Source of the DNA: Erythrobacter sanguineus
GTDB taxonomy: Bacteria > Pseudomonadota > Alphaproteobacteria > Sphingomonadales > Sphingomonadaceae
Assembly (NCBI RefSeq): GCF_900143235.1
Contig: NZ_FRDF01000001.1
Coordinates: forward strand, 210,357-274,356
Direction of reading: 5' to 3'
DNA length: 64,000 nucleotides
Both the position numbers and the translations under genes were made by a program. The notes under the pieces were generated by a model. That model was not told the DNA's origin. It saw only the letters and a list, made by a program, of their open reading frames with translations, and ran no database searches. How positions within the stretch are numbered: the first letter of the stretch is position 1; each line of letters starts with the position of its first letter. Of this stretch, positions 1 to 8,503 are shown piece after piece.

Positions 1-993
1 CCGCCGCTGGTGGACGCGTTCCAGCGCAGGATCACCTATCTGCGCCTGTCGGTGACCGACCGCTGTGACCTGCGCTGCTCCTATTGCATGCCCGAGCGCA
101 TGACCTTCCTGCCCAAGAAGGAAGTCCTGACGCTGGAGGAATTATACGAACTCGCGACCGGCTTCATCGCGCGCGGGGTGACCAAGATCCGCATCACCGG
201 GGGCGAGCCGCTGGTGCGGCGCGACATTATCGACCTGTTCACCGCGCTGGGCCGCCGCATTGGCCACGATCTTGATGAACTGACGCTCACGACCAACGGC
301 ACACAACTGGCGACCCATGCCGAGGCGCTGGCGAAAGCAGGCGTGAAGCGGGTCAATGTCTCGCTCGACACGCTCGACGCTGCGAAATTTGCCGAACTGA
401 CCCGGCGCGATGCGCTGCCGCAGGTACTTGAAGGGATCGCCGCGGCCAAGGCGGCGGGATTGAAGGTGAAACTGAACGCGGTTGCGCTGAAGGGCGTCAA
501 CGAAGGCGAACTGCCCGATCTGATCGGCTGGGCGCATGGGCAAGGCCACGATGTCACCCTGATCGAGGTCATGCCGCTGGGCGATGTCGAGGAGGAACGG
601 CTCGACCAGTATCTCCCGCTCAATGATGTCAGGCAATCTCTGGAAAGCCGCTGGACGCTCAAGGACATTGCCTTTTCGACCGGCGGCCCGGCGCGCTATG
701 TCGAGGTGGTGGAGACCGGCGGCAGGCTGGGTCTGATCACCCCGCACACCAATAATTTCTGCGCCGGCTGCAACCGTTTGCGGGTGACCGCGACTGGCCA
801 GCTCTACCCCTGCCTTGGCGGGGGAGAGCGGGTCGATCTGCGCGCAGCGCTGCGTTCCGACAATCCCGAGGCAAACCTCGAAACTGCGCTGAACGAGGCG
901 CTGCGGATCAAGCCTGAAAAGCACCATTTCCGCATGGATGCGCGCGGCGCCGATCCGGCGGTCACGCGGCATATGTCGATGACGGGGGGATAA
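1..993 (+). CDS. moaA: GTP 3',8-cyclase MoaA (5' end outside window)
   Basis: Radical-SAM enzyme that converts GTP to 3',8-cyclo-GTP, the first step of molybdenum cofactor synthesis. The reading frame is open to base 1, and the residues before the first possible GTG (base 10) already read like the conserved family N-terminus (LVDAF-RR). The true start is therefore probably upstream of the window. Counting from the GTG, the SAM-binding 4Fe-4S cysteines are C19, C23 and C26 (CxxxCxxC). The GGEP motif is at 64-67. The second cluster uses C251, C254 and C268 (CxxC-x13-C). The protein ends in Met-Thr-Gly-Gly, the conserved diglycine tail needed for activity in this family. moaD follows after one base and moaE overlaps moaD, so this is a moaADE operon. 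Confidence 0.96.
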   Translation, partial: PPLVDAFQRRITYLRLSVTDRCDLRCSYCMPERMTFLPKKEVLTLEELYELATGFIARGVTKIRITGGEPLVRRDIIDLFTALGRRIGHDLDELTLTTNGTQLATHAEALAKAGVKRVNVSLDTLDAAKFAELTRRDALPQVLEGIAAAKAAGLKVKLNAVALKGVNEGELPDLIGWAHGQGHDVTLIEVMPLGDVEEERLDQYLPLNDVRQSLESRWTLKDIAFSTGGPARYVEVVETGGRLGLITPHTNNFCAGCNRLRVTATGQLYPCLGGGERVDLRAALRSDNPEANLETALNEALRIKPEKHHFRMDARGADPAVTRHMSMTGG

Positions 994-994
994 G

Positions 995-1246
995 GTGATC
1001 ACCGTCGTCCTGCTCGGCAAGCTGGCCGATCTCGGCGGTGCGCCGACGCTTTGGGTCGAATTGACCGGCTCCGGCCCGCTCGACTGGGCGGGGCTGAAGG
1101 CTGCGCTGCCTGAAGCCCTTGCCGCCGAGGCCGAAGACCCGCGCATCCGGGTGGCGGTCAACGGCGCGCTGGTTGCCGACAAGATCGCATTGCAGGCAGG
1201 CGACGGCGATGAAATCGCGCTGCTGCCGCCCGTTTCAGGTGGCTGA
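995..1246 (+). CDS. moaD: Molybdopterin synthase sulfur-carrier subunit MoaD
   Basis: Small ubiquitin-like protein of 83 residues that carries the thiocarboxylate sulfur donated to precursor Z in molybdopterin synthesis. It ends in Val-Ser-Gly-Gly, the diglycine that is adenylated and thiocarboxylated. It starts at a GTG one base after the moaA stop. Its stop codon shares a base with the moaE start (TGATG), indicating translational coupling. Length and position between moaA and moaE agree with the family. Confidence 0.92.
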   Translation: MITVVLLGKLADLGGAPTLWVELTGSGPLDWAGLKAALPEALAAEAEDPRIRVAVNGALVADKIALQAGDGDEIALLPPVSGG

Positions 1247-1707
1247 TGCGCGATATCCGCCTGCTTGACGCGATGTTCACCCCCAGCGCGCTGATCGACC
1301 CGTTCACGCAGGCCAATCCGGGGCTGGGGGGCGTGTGCACTTTCGTGGGCGAGGTGCGGTCGGATAGTGGCGTCGAAGCGCTTGAACTGACCCATTACGA
1401 ACCCCTGACCTTGCCGGGCATGCATGATCTGGCCGACCGCGTGTTTGGCCGTTTCGATCTGATGGGCTTGCTGATGGTGCACCGTGTCGGCCTGATGGTG
1501 CCGGGCGAACCGATCGTCTGCGTCTCGGCCGCCGCACGCCACCGCCGCGACGCGATCGATGCGGTCGATTTCTGCATGGATCACCTGAAAAGCGCCGCGT
1601 GGTTCTGGAAGCGCGAAAAGCGCGCCGGCCCCGAGGGGAGCGCGTGGCACTGGATCGAGCCACGCGGGCAGGATCACCACGATCTTGCGCGTTGGGAGGC
1701 GATGTGA
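1246..1707 (+). CDS. moaE: Molybdopterin synthase catalytic subunit MoaE
   Basis: Large subunit of molybdopterin synthase, which inserts the two dithiolene sulfurs from MoaD-thiocarboxylate. It has 153 residues, the normal size. Family landmarks are visible: FVGEVR near residue 30, HYEPL near 50, the VHRVG segment near 78, and a Trp-Phe-Trp-Lys-Arg segment near the end that carries the catalytic lysine region. The ATG overlaps the moaD stop. A hairpin 30 bases after the stop probably ends the operon. Confidence 0.93.
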   Translation: MRDIRLLDAMFTPSALIDPFTQANPGLGGVCTFVGEVRSDSGVEALELTHYEPLTLPGMHDLADRVFGRFDLMGLLMVHRVGLMVPGEPIVCVSAAARHRRDAIDAVDFCMDHLKSAAWFWKREKRAGPEGSAWHWIEPRGQDHHDLARWEAM

Positions 1708-1740
1708 TCGGCATCAAGGCACAGGCACGCTGCCAGAGAT

Positions 1741-1780
1741 AATCCCCGATCCGGCACAAGATCGAGCAGGCGGGGATTTT
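1741..1780 (+). terminator. Putative terminator after moaADE
   Basis: Eight-base inverted repeat AATCCCCG (1741-1748) and CGGGGATT (1771-1778), followed by TT. The loop is long (22 bases) and the T-run short, so this is a moderate rho-independent terminator candidate. The moaE stop lies 33 bases upstream. The rest of 1708-1935 shows nothing else recognisable. Confidence 0.45.
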
Positions 1781-1935
1781 CGATATGAGGTATCCTGCAC
1801 GACCTGATTGCCAGCGGTGACGCGCGGATTGTCGATAAGCCTGCTGCTGCGCTGCTATCGCCTGACACCGCAGCGCGCCTTCACGCTCCCCTTGGGACGG
1901 AGGCACCCTCTCCTGCGGGGCGCCGCCGCGAGGCT

Positions 1936-2625
1936 CTACCGCCCCGAAATGTCCTGCAGCAATTCGGCATTGCGGATGATGATCCCGCGCTTGCCTTCGC
2001 GCTGGATCGCGCCGGTGTCTTCCAATTCGCCCAGCTTGCGGCTGACGGTCTCGATCGTGAGGCCGAGCATGTTGGCAATCTCGCCGCGGGTCAGCGGCAG
2101 ATCGAACCGCTGGGCGAGGTGGCACGAACTGTCACTGGCGGCGGCGGCGAAATCGTGCAGCAGCGCTGCCAGCCGCGCCTCGGCGCTGGCATGGCCGGTG
2201 AGTTCGAGCAGCGTGCGCGTTGCCAGCAGATCGGCCTGGCTGCGGCGCAGCAAAGCGCGGGCGAGCGCGGGATAATCCTCGATCGCGCGTTCGATATCAC
2301 GCCTGGCGAAGGTGCAAAGCCGGCTTTCGGTCAGCGCCACGACATCGTGATGCGCGAAAGGCGCGAACAATTCACCGATGAAGCCCGCGGGGTGGACCAG
2401 CGCGAGGATCTGTTCGTTGCCGTCGGCATCGACTGCCGAAACCTTGAGCGCACCGGTCAGCAGCGTCGCGCAGGCGGCGTCTTCATCTCCGGCCGCGAAC
2501 AGCATCTCGCCGCGCTTGAGCACCCGCGTGCGCCCGGCGGCGGCCATGGCGTCGCGTTCATCGGTTGTGAGCACGGCGCAGGCCGCGGTTTCGTTCACTG
2601 GGCAGGTGCTGCAGGCCAGATTCAT
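1936..2625 (-). CDS. fnr: Crp/Fnr family regulator, FNR type with 4Fe-4S cysteines
   Basis: Oxygen-responsive transcription regulator of the FNR branch. From the upstream ATG at 2643 the cysteines are C11, C14 and C22 (C-x2-C-x7-C), with a fourth (C110) in the SRLC segment that corresponds to E. coli Cys122. This is enough to ligate an oxygen-labile 4Fe-4S cluster. A cyclic-nucleotide-type beta-roll fills the first half. The C-terminal helix-turn-helix contains ETVSR, the E-x2-S-R signature that reads TTGAT-N4-ATCAA sites. I place the start at 2625 because it makes the classic ATGA overlap with the lipoprotein gene upstream and has GGGA/GGAGA ahead of it; an in-frame ATG at 2643 lacks a ribosome site. 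Likely senses anoxia; targets cannot be read here. Confidence 0.85.
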   Translation of the reverse strand: MNLACSTCPVNETAACAVLTTDERDAMAAAGRTRVLKRGEMLFAAGDEDAACATLLTGALKVSAVDADGNEQILALVHPAGFIGELFAPFAHHDVVALTESRLCTFARRDIERAIEDYPALARALLRRSQADLLATRTLLELTGHASAEARLAALLHDFAAAASDSSCHLAQRFDLPLTRGEIANMLGLTIETVSRKLGELEDTGAIQREGKRGIIIRNAELLQDISGR

Positions 2626-3167
2626 TGTCCCATCGTCTCCCACAAACGCGCGATAGTCGCATCCTGCCGGGCGATCAGCGCCAGCACCTCGGCGCGCGCA
2701 GCGTCGATTCCCTCGCCCGGAGCGAAGCTGATTGATGCCTCGACCGCGAGCTGGTCGAGATCGGCCAGAACCGCCGAGGTTGCACCGCGCTGGGCGGCAA
2801 GATCGGCCATCGCCACCAGCGCCGCGGCACGGGGTTCGCTTTCGATCGGCTGGCCGGCAGCAGCGCGCGCAAGCCGTCCGGCGGCAGGTTCCTGACCGGT
2901 GAAGCTTGTATTGGCGGTGGCCGCACGCGCCACCAGCGCAGATAGCATCGCGGCATCGGCAAGGGGCTGTGTCGGCTCCTCGCCCGGGATATCAGGCGCA
3001 GGCGCAGGAGGGGGCGCGGGCCGAGGGGTTTCCGTCTCGAATGATCGCATCGCCAGCGACGGATAGCGGCCATCATCGCCAGCACAGGCGCACAAAGCCG
3101 CCGTCAGCGGAAAAAGGACATGGATTTGCCGTCGCACACGCATAAAGACCCCAAGACCCGTTACCAT
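2622..3167 (-). CDS. Small putative lipoprotein of unknown function
   Basis: No family recognised. The N-terminus carries Arg residues, a hydrophobic stretch (VLFPLTAAL) and a Cys-Ala-Cys that could serve as a lipobox, so export and possible lipidation are inferred. A Pro-rich linker (about residues 45-65) is followed by an Ala-rich helical domain of about 110 residues. I chose the ATG at 3167 because GGAGG lies four bases upstream; an internal ATG at 3143 gives a more conventional short signal peptide and is a real alternative. The gene overlaps the FNR-type gene downstream by four bases, so the two are probably cotranscribed. Confidence 0.6.
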   Translation of the reverse strand: MVTGLGVFMRVRRQIHVLFPLTAALCACAGDDGRYPSLAMRSFETETPRPAPPPAPAPDIPGEEPTQPLADAAMLSALVARAATANTSFTGQEPAAGRLARAAAGQPIESEPRAAALVAMADLAAQRGATSAVLADLDQLAVEASISFAPGEGIDAARAEVLALIARQDATIARLWETMGQ

Positions 3168-3232
3168 GTCCCCTCCGGTTGGCAAAGCCATCCGTCACAT
3201 GGACCCGTGGTCTTTTTTGCCGCGCGGAACCG

Positions 3233-3261
3233 TTGACTTGACCGCGCCTTTCCCCTAACGG
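3233..3261 (+). promoter_or_regulatory. Putative sigma-70 promoter for rplU-rpmA
   Basis: TTGACT (3233-3238) as -35, a 17-base spacer and TAACGG (3256-3261) as a weak -10, about 105 bases ahead of rplU. The -35 is good and the -10 poor, so confidence is limited. Confidence 0.35.
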
Positions 3262-3367
3262 CACGCATCTTTCCGGGGCAGCATTGTCGCTCGCCTCGCA
3301 CTGCCGTTCGGTAGGCTTGGCATGCCACGCCCATCCGGACACTGCACAAGATTGAGAGTATAAAGCC

Positions 3368-3745
3368 ATGTTCGCTGTAGTGCGCACGGGCGGCAAGCAA
3401 TATCGGGTTGCCGCCGGAGACAAGATTGCCGTTGAAAAGCTCGCAGGCGAAGCCGGCGACACGATTACGCTGGGCGATGTCCTGCTGGCCGGTGAAGGTG
3501 AAAGCCTTGCCGATGCCGGAAAGGTGACCGTCTCGGCGGAAATCATCGCCCAGGCCAAGAGCGAGAAGGTGATCGTCTTCAAGAAGCGTCGCCGTCACAA
3601 TTATCGCCGCAAGAACGGCCACCGCCAGCAGATGACCTTGCTGCGGATCACCGCCGTGGGCGAAGCCAAGCCGGCTGCCAAGAAGGCCGCCGCCAAGAAG
3701 ACCAAGAGCGAAGCCCCGGCCGAAGCCGCGGCATCGGCCGAATAA
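3368..3745 (+). CDS. rplU: 50S ribosomal protein L21
   Basis: Primary 23S rRNA-binding protein of the large ribosomal subunit. The first 100 residues follow the family throughout ([13 protein letters not shown] at the start, [16 protein letters not shown] near 70-85). The last 25 residues are an Ala/Lys-rich extension typical of alphaproteobacterial L21. The gene precedes rpmA by 14 bases, the standard rplU-rpmA pair. Confidence 0.97.
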   Translation: MFAVVRTGGKQYRVAAGDKIAVEKLAGEAGDTITLGDVLLAGEGESLADAGKVTVSAEIIAQAKSEKVIVFKKRRRHNYRRKNGHRQQMTLLRITAVGEAKPAAKKAAAKKTKSEAPAEAAASAE

Positions 3746-3759
3746 GGAGCTAGCGAACC

Positions 3760-4029
3760 ATGGCACATAAAAAAGCAGGCGGTTCGTCGCGTAACGGTCG
3801 TGATTCGGCCGGTCGTCGCCTTGGCGTGAAGAAGTTCGGCGGTCAGGAAGTGATCGGCGGCAACATTATCATCCGTCAGCGCGGCACCCGCGTCTATCCG
3901 GGCGTGAATGTCGGCATCGGCAAGGATCACACCCTGTATGCGCTCGATGCGGGCGTGGTGCGATTCCACGGTGGGAAGCAGGGCCGCAAATACGTGTCGG
4001 TAGACGCGATGGCCGAAGCCGCCGAATAA
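3760..4029 (+). CDS. rpmA: 50S ribosomal protein L27
   Basis: L27, 89 residues, lies near the peptidyl-transferase centre. It begins [16 protein letters not shown] with no N-terminal extension of the Firmicutes kind that needs cleavage. The [12 protein letters not shown] and [12 protein letters not shown] segments are diagnostic. AAGGAG lies 8-12 bases upstream. It forms the rplU-rpmA operon. Confidence 0.97.
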   Translation: MAHKKAGGSSRNGRDSAGRRLGVKKFGGQEVIGGNIIIRQRGTRVYPGVNVGIGKDHTLYALDAGVVRFHGGKQGRKYVSVDAMAEAAE

Positions 4030-4058
4030 GCGGACGATTCTATAAAGGGATCGTCCGC
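4030..4058 (+). terminator. Perfect 9-bp hairpin directly after rpmA stop
   Basis: GCGGACGAT (4030-4038) pairs without mismatch with ATCGTCCGC (4050-4058) around an 11-base loop. It starts at the base after the rpmA stop. There is no T-run, so it may be an RNA-protecting or processing hairpin rather than a true terminator. Confidence 0.45.
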
Positions 4059-4060
4059 AA

Positions 4061-4137
4061 GGATGGTCCCGGTCGGTGAAAGACCGATCACGCAGAGGGA
4101 GATGGGACCATCCTCGAACCGAGGGGTCCGTCTCCCT
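4061..4137 (+). promoter_or_regulatory. Structured RNA region with two mutually exclusive hairpins
   Basis: Between rpmA and the GNAT gene the sequence can fold in two ways. Fold A pairs GGATGGTCCC (4061-4070) with GGGACCATCC (4104-4113), enclosing a TCGGT/ACCGA mini-hairpin (4073-4086). Fold B is a long hairpin: AGGGAGA (4096-4102) with TCTCCCT (4131-4137), GGACC (4105-4109) with GGTCC (4125-4129), and CCTCG (4112-4116) with CGAGG (4120-4124) around a three-base loop. Bases 4104-4113 are needed by both. This is the geometry of an attenuator or a structured small RNA. No known RNA family is recognised. Confidence 0.45.
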
Positions 4138-4242
4138 TCTTGCGTTCTCCCTCATCAGATCTGCGGAATCACAAAGTTTCGCGGCCTTAAAATTGTCATG
4201 CGTCTGCCATAGGAGCGGCGTGGGGCGAGGAAGGGAGAACTC

Positions 4243-4782
4243 GTGTTCCATCGCAGTGAAAGACTGTTCCTGAGGCCCGCTTTTCCGGAAGACTGGGAAG
4301 CGGTGCTGGCCTGCATCGGCAGCGACCTGGGCGTGGTGCGCAATCTGGCGCGTGCGCCCTGGCCTTATGGCGAGCGAGAGGCACGCGAATTTGCCGCGCT
4401 GCCGCAGGATATGGGCCTGCCGCATTTCCTTGTCACGCTGCCCGGCACCGGCGTGATCGGCAGCGCCGGACTTGGCGAGAATGATGGGCAGCCCGAACTT
4501 GGCTACTGGATTGCGCGCAGGTTCTGGGGGCACGGCTATGCGACCGAGGCGGCCGGTGCGGTGCTGCGGATCGCGCGCACGCTTGGCCACCAGCGGCTTA
4601 TGGCGGGGCATTTCATCGACAATCCCGCCTCGGGCAAGGTTCTGAGAAAGTTAGGGTTTGAGCCGACGGGGCGAATCGTGAAGCGTCATAGCTGCGCGCG
4701 TGGCGGGGTGGTCGATTCGGTCGAATATGTGCTGGATTGCGATGCCAACGCCGGTCCGCGACCGATGGAGCGTGCCGCCTGA
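4243..4782 (+). CDS. GNAT family N-acetyltransferase (RimJ/RimL-like)
   Basis: Acetyl-CoA-dependent N-acetyltransferase of 179 residues, most like the RimJ/RimL group that acetylates protein N-termini or small amines. The acetyl-CoA-binding motif is visible as RRFWGHGYATEA (about residues 91-102), after the LGYWI strand. NPASGKVLRKLGF near 128-140 is the typical fourth motif. It starts at GTG with AAGGGAGA upstream. Substrate unknown. Confidence 0.8.
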   Translation: MFHRSERLFLRPAFPEDWEAVLACIGSDLGVVRNLARAPWPYGEREAREFAALPQDMGLPHFLVTLPGTGVIGSAGLGENDGQPELGYWIARRFWGHGYATEAAGAVLRIARTLGHQRLMAGHFIDNPASGKVLRKLGFEPTGRIVKRHSCARGGVVDSVEYVLDCDANAGPRPMERAA

Positions 4783-4837
4783 TCCGTCCGGCCGCGCGGC
4801 TTGTCGATCGGGGCAAAAGCCTCTAGTCGCATGGGTC

Positions 4838-5434
4838 ATGGCCAGTCGTAAAAGGTTAACGCCCGAAGAATCCCGCAGCAGCGCGCTCGCCGCGGCGCGC
4901 GGGCTGCTGATCGAGACGGGGCCGCAATCGGTGACACTGAAGGCGGTGGCGACCCGCATCGGGCGCACCCATGCCAACCTGCTGCACCATTTCGGTTCGG
5001 CGTCAGGATTGCAGAAAGCACTTGCCGAACATCTTGCGCGCTCGGTGTGCGAGACGATCATCGATGCCGTGCGCGCCAGCCGTGCCGGTCTTGGCGCCCC
5101 GCGCGAGGTGGTGGATCTCGCTTTCGATGCTTTTGACCGTGAAGGCGCGGGCGCGCTCACCAGCTGGATGCTGCTGACCGGCAATGAGGACGCGCTCGAT
5201 CCGATCATCTCGACGATTCACGATCTGGTCGATGAAATCGCGCCTGAGGAAGCCTCGCACGATCCGGGCGAACGTCGGATCCATCGCGAAACCCTGAGCC
5301 TCGTGCTGATGGCGCTGGGCGATGCGCTGATCGGCGGGGCGCTGGCCAAATCGCTCGGCCTGCCGCGTGATGCCGCGCGCGAACGGGCAGCCGCGATGCT
5401 CGAAGCCAGCCTCGCCGATTATCAGACCGGCTAG
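4838..5434 (+). CDS. TetR family transcriptional regulator
   Basis: About 198 residues starting MASRKRL. The N-terminal helix-turn-helix is at roughly residues 30-60 (SVTLKAVATRIGRTHANLLHHFGS), matching the TetR DNA-binding domain. The remainder is the all-helical ligand/dimer domain and cannot be assigned a ligand. The frame stays open further upstream into the GNAT gene, but the helix-turn-helix spacing supports the ATG at 4838. The stop overlaps the convergent ygfZ stop by four bases. Confidence 0.78.
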   Translation: MASRKRLTPEESRSSALAAARGLLIETGPQSVTLKAVATRIGRTHANLLHHFGSASGLQKALAEHLARSVCETIIDAVRASRAGLGAPREVVDLAFDAFDREGAGALTSWMLLTGNEDALDPIISTIHDLVDEIAPEEASHDPGERRIHRETLSLVLMALGDALIGGALAKSLGLPRDAARERAAAMLEASLADYQTG

Positions 5435-6168
5435 GCTTCGGTGGCGGTAACCCCGGCGCGCTGCCAATCGGGCAGGCGTTCAGGATCGAGTTTGTCCACC
5501 CGCAGGTGATCGACTGCCACGCCGAGGTCGGGATAGGCGATCACGCGCCGCGCCTCGTCCGATTCGGCCAGCGGCACCACCACCAGCCGGCGGTTGACCT
5601 TCTGCCGCCAGTTCATCCGCGCGGTGTTTTCCTGCCCGACATAGCAACCCTTGGTGAAGCTGACGCCATTCAGTTCGACCGCGTTGGTTTCCAGCCACAG
5701 GATATCGCCGAGTTCCGCGCGCCCTTCGGGCACGCCCAGCGACAGGCGGTGTGCGCGCCATGCCTCATCTGCGCTTTCGCCGCTGCCTGATGGCGCCAGC
5801 CAGCGCCAGCCCAGGTCAGGCAGGCGGGGATCAGGGACGGCGCCCTCCTGCGCTTCCGGCCTCCAGTGAACGCTGAGCGATTCGTCGCACACGATGTCGA
5901 TCTTGCGCCGCAGCCGGTAAAGCGTGAGCCGCCTGACCAGATCATCTGCCAGCGCCGCCTCGCAATCGATGAGGGTATCCGCGCCGCCACCCCACACCAG
6001 AAAATCGAACAGATGCTTGCCTTGCGCGCTCAGCAGCGCGGCATAGCAGGGCAGCGGCCCCTTCACGTCATTGGTGACAAGGCCTTGCAGGAAGGCGGCG
6101 ATATCCTCGTTCTCGTCCAGTGCGGACAAGCGAATGATGGCTCGGGTCGTCAGCTTGGTTGCAGTCAT
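5431..6168 (-). CDS. ygfZ: YgfZ/GcvT-type folate-binding protein
   Basis: Folate-binding protein of the GcvT fold that supports Fe-S enzyme assembly or repair and tRNA thiolation by MiaB. The family signature K-G-C-Y-x-G-Q-E is present in FTKGCYVGQENTAR, with its conserved cysteine. Start chosen at the ATG giving MTATKLTTRAI; another ATG at 6189 adds seven residues, and neither has a clear ribosome site. It is divergent from pyrC with under 40 bases between them. Confidence 0.85.
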   Translation of the reverse strand: MTATKLTTRAIIRLSALDENEDIAAFLQGLVTNDVKGPLPCYAALLSAQGKHLFDFLVWGGGADTLIDCEAALADDLVRRLTLYRLRRKIDIVCDESLSVHWRPEAQEGAVPDPRLPDLGWRWLAPSGSGESADEAWRAHRLSLGVPEGRAELGDILWLETNAVELNGVSFTKGCYVGQENTARMNWRQKVNRRLVVVPLAESDEARRVIAYPDLGVAVDHLRVDKLDPERLPDWQRAGVTATEA

Positions 6169-6206
6169 GCGTGACAGATAGGATGGCATATCGCTAAGGG
6201 GAAGCC

Positions 6207-7244
6207 ATGACTGACAGCCTCACGATCCGCCGCCCCGATGACTGGCACCTGCATTTCCGCGATGACGCGATCATGCGCGAAGTGGTGCCCTACACTGCGC
6301 GCCAGTTTGCCCGCGCGATCGTGATGCCCAATCTTACCCCGCCGGTGACGACCACGGCGCTCGGCGCGGCCTATCGGGAACGCATCATGGCCGCGGTGCC
6401 GCAAGGCGTCAGCTTCACCCCGCTGATGACCTGCTACCTTACCGACAACACCGATGCCGACGATCTGGCGCGCGGGGCAGCGCAAGGCGTGTTCACCGCA
6501 GCCAAAATGTACCCGGCCAACGCCACCACCAATTCGGCCGCTGGCGTGACCAATGTCGAGAAACTCTATCCGGTGCTCGCGCGGATGGAGGCCGAGGATA
6601 TCGTGCTGTGCATCCACGGCGAAGTGACCGATCATCATGTCGACGTGTTCGACCGCGAAAAGGAATTCATCGACAGGCACTTGCGCGGCATTGTTGCGGC
6701 TTTCCCCGGGCTGCGCGTGGTGTTTGAACATATCACCACCTCCGACGCGGTCGACTTCGTGCTGGAATCCGGCCCGCAGGTCGCCGCCACGATCACGCCG
6801 CAACATCTCCACATCAACCGCAATGCGATGCTGGTGGGCGGAATTCAGCCGCACAATTACTGCCTGCCCGTCGCCAAGCGCGAAACCCACCGGCTGGCCT
6901 TGAGGAAGGCGGCAACGTCAGGCAGCCCCAAGTTCTTCCTTGGCACCGACAGCGCCCCGCACTTGCGCCGCGACAAGGAAAGCGCCTGTGGCTGCGCCGG
7001 CATCTTCGGCGCGCCCTATGCGCTGGAAAGCTATATCACTGTGTTCGACGAAGAAGCCGCGCTTGCGCAGTTCGAAGGCTTTGCCTCGCTCCACGGTCCG
7101 GCCTTCTACAAGCTGCCGGTCAATCAGGAGAGCGTGACGCTGGAACGCGCCGCGCTGGCCGTGCCGCCGATGCTGCAAGTGACAGGCGAGGAGATCGTGC
7201 CCTTCCACGCAGGCACCACACTCGGCTGGCGCTTCGTCGGCTAG
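6207..7244 (+). CDS. pyrC: Dihydroorotase (type II)
   Basis: Zinc amidohydrolase that cyclises N-carbamoyl-aspartate to dihydroorotate in pyrimidine synthesis. It has 345 residues, the usual length of the PyrC (type II) group. Metal and substrate motifs are visible: HLHFRD near residue 14-19, the carboxylated lysine in AAKMYPANATTNS near 100, HGEV near 137, FEHITT near 175, and GTDSAPH near 248-254. It stands alone and ends four bases inside the convergent rarD stop. Confidence 0.96.
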   Translation: MTDSLTIRRPDDWHLHFRDDAIMREVVPYTARQFARAIVMPNLTPPVTTTALGAAYRERIMAAVPQGVSFTPLMTCYLTDNTDADDLARGAAQGVFTAAKMYPANATTNSAAGVTNVEKLYPVLARMEAEDIVLCIHGEVTDHHVDVFDREKEFIDRHLRGIVAAFPGLRVVFEHITTSDAVDFVLESGPQVAATITPQHLHINRNAMLVGGIQPHNYCLPVAKRETHRLALRKAATSGSPKFFLGTDSAPHLRRDKESACGCAGIFGAPYALESYITVFDEEAALAQFEGFASLHGPAFYKLPVNQESVTLERAALAVPPMLQVTGEEIVPFHAGTTLGWRFVG

Positions 7245-8161
7245 CTGGCGCGCTGTGCGCTGCGCCGCTTTGCCAGCAGGTCATAGACGAAGATGGCGAC
7301 CGCGATCCATATCAGCACAAAGCTCATAAGTTTCGCTGGTTCAAGCGGTTGGCGAAAGACTGTGAGGCCGAGTATGAAGACAATCGTCGGTGCAAGATAC
7401 TGGATGAAGCCCAGCGCCGAATAATCCATCCGCCGTGCGGCGAGCGCGAACAGCAGCAGCGGCACGGCAGTCACCACGCCTGAAAAGACAATCGCGAGGC
7501 TGAGGAACCAGTCCTGCCCAAAGGACGAACCCCCGGGCCCACCCGCGTACCATGCCGCAATCGCACTGGCGGGAAGCAGAAGAATCGCGCTCTCGATCGT
7601 CAGGCCGGGTAATGATCCAACCGAAACCTGTTTGCGCACAAGGCCATAGAAAGCAAAGCTGAAAGCAAGACTGAGGCTGATCCACAGGCTTGTGATCGCC
7701 CCTGCCGCTAGCAGCGCCACGGCGAGACCAGCCACGCCGACCGCCAGCCATTGCCGCCGCGACAATTTCTCACCCAGAAACAGTGTGCCCAGCAGTACGT
7801 TGATCAGCGGGTTGAGATAGTAACCGATGCTGGCGGCATAGACCTGTCCTTCCATGATCGCCCAGACATAGATGAACCAGTTGATCGCGATCAGCGCCGC
7901 GCTCGCCACCAGCGCCAGCAGCGCGCGCGGGCTCTTGAGTGCGACTAGAAGTTCGGGAAACTGGCGGCGGAACGCCACGATCAACAGGCACAGCGGCAGG
8001 GTCCAGATGATCCGCCAGCCGACGAATTCGAACGGCGGGACCGATGTGACCAGCAGCAGGTAGAGCGGCAGGAAACCCCAGATCAGATAGGCGCCGATCG
8101 CTGGGGCAAGGCCCGACGGGGCGTGCTGGCCGACTTCGGCAGGAGGAGCGGAGGCGGACAT
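7241..8161 (-). CDS. rarD: RarD-type EamA family permease
   Basis: Inner-membrane protein of 306 residues with about ten hydrophobic segments, belonging to the drug/metabolite transporter superfamily. The RarD signature (GAYLIWGFLPLYL near residue 23-35, WRIIW near 49-53, NWFIYVWA near 92-99) is clear. The substrate of RarD is not established; resistance to chloramphenicol has been attributed to it in E. coli. Confidence 0.87.
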   Translation of the reverse strand: MSASAPPAEVGQHAPSGLAPAIGAYLIWGFLPLYLLLVTSVPPFEFVGWRIIWTLPLCLLIVAFRRQFPELLVALKSPRALLALVASAALIAINWFIYVWAIMEGQVYAASIGYYLNPLINVLLGTLFLGEKLSRRQWLAVGVAGLAVALLAAGAITSLWISLSLAFSFAFYGLVRKQVSVGSLPGLTIESAILLLPASAIAAWYAGGPGGSSFGQDWFLSLAIVFSGVVTAVPLLLFALAARRMDYSALGFIQYLAPTIVFILGLTVFRQPLEPAKLMSFVLIWIAVAIFVYDLLAKRRSAQRAS

Positions 8162-8503
8162 GGTGGGGTGCCGGTAGGCTCCGCCGCTCCGGCGCGCAAG
8201 CAGGCAAACCGCTGCGCTTGATGAACGCCAGCTTTCATCCGGAACGCCAATTCGTTCAGTTTGGGGTGGCTATACATGAACAAAGATCAACGGAGCCAAG
8301 CGCCCCCCAGCCTGAGGCGCGCGGCTCGACAGCTTGCGGCCGTTCCCACCAGGCGGTCGCCGGCGCGGGCCATCCGGTTCGCGGGAAGCGCCTTCGGAGC
8401 CATTCCGGCCCGGAGGCGCTTTTGATATGTGGTCGGCATAATGTGGCCGATATTAAGTGGCCGGGACAGCCAATCTTAACCATCGTGTGGCATGGGTTTG
8501 CCC
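8162..8503. other. Intergenic region without a gene
   Basis: About 340 bases between the divergent rarD and lipoprotein starts. It should hold both promoters. I see no RNA gene, no convincing -35/-10 pair and no long repeat. Reading frames here lack codon bias and homology. Confidence 0.5.

Noticed and set aside
4076..4273. A short open frame between rpmA and the GNAT gene
   Set aside because: It lies inside the strongly structured inverted repeats and has no ribosome-binding sequence; base pairing explains the sequence better.
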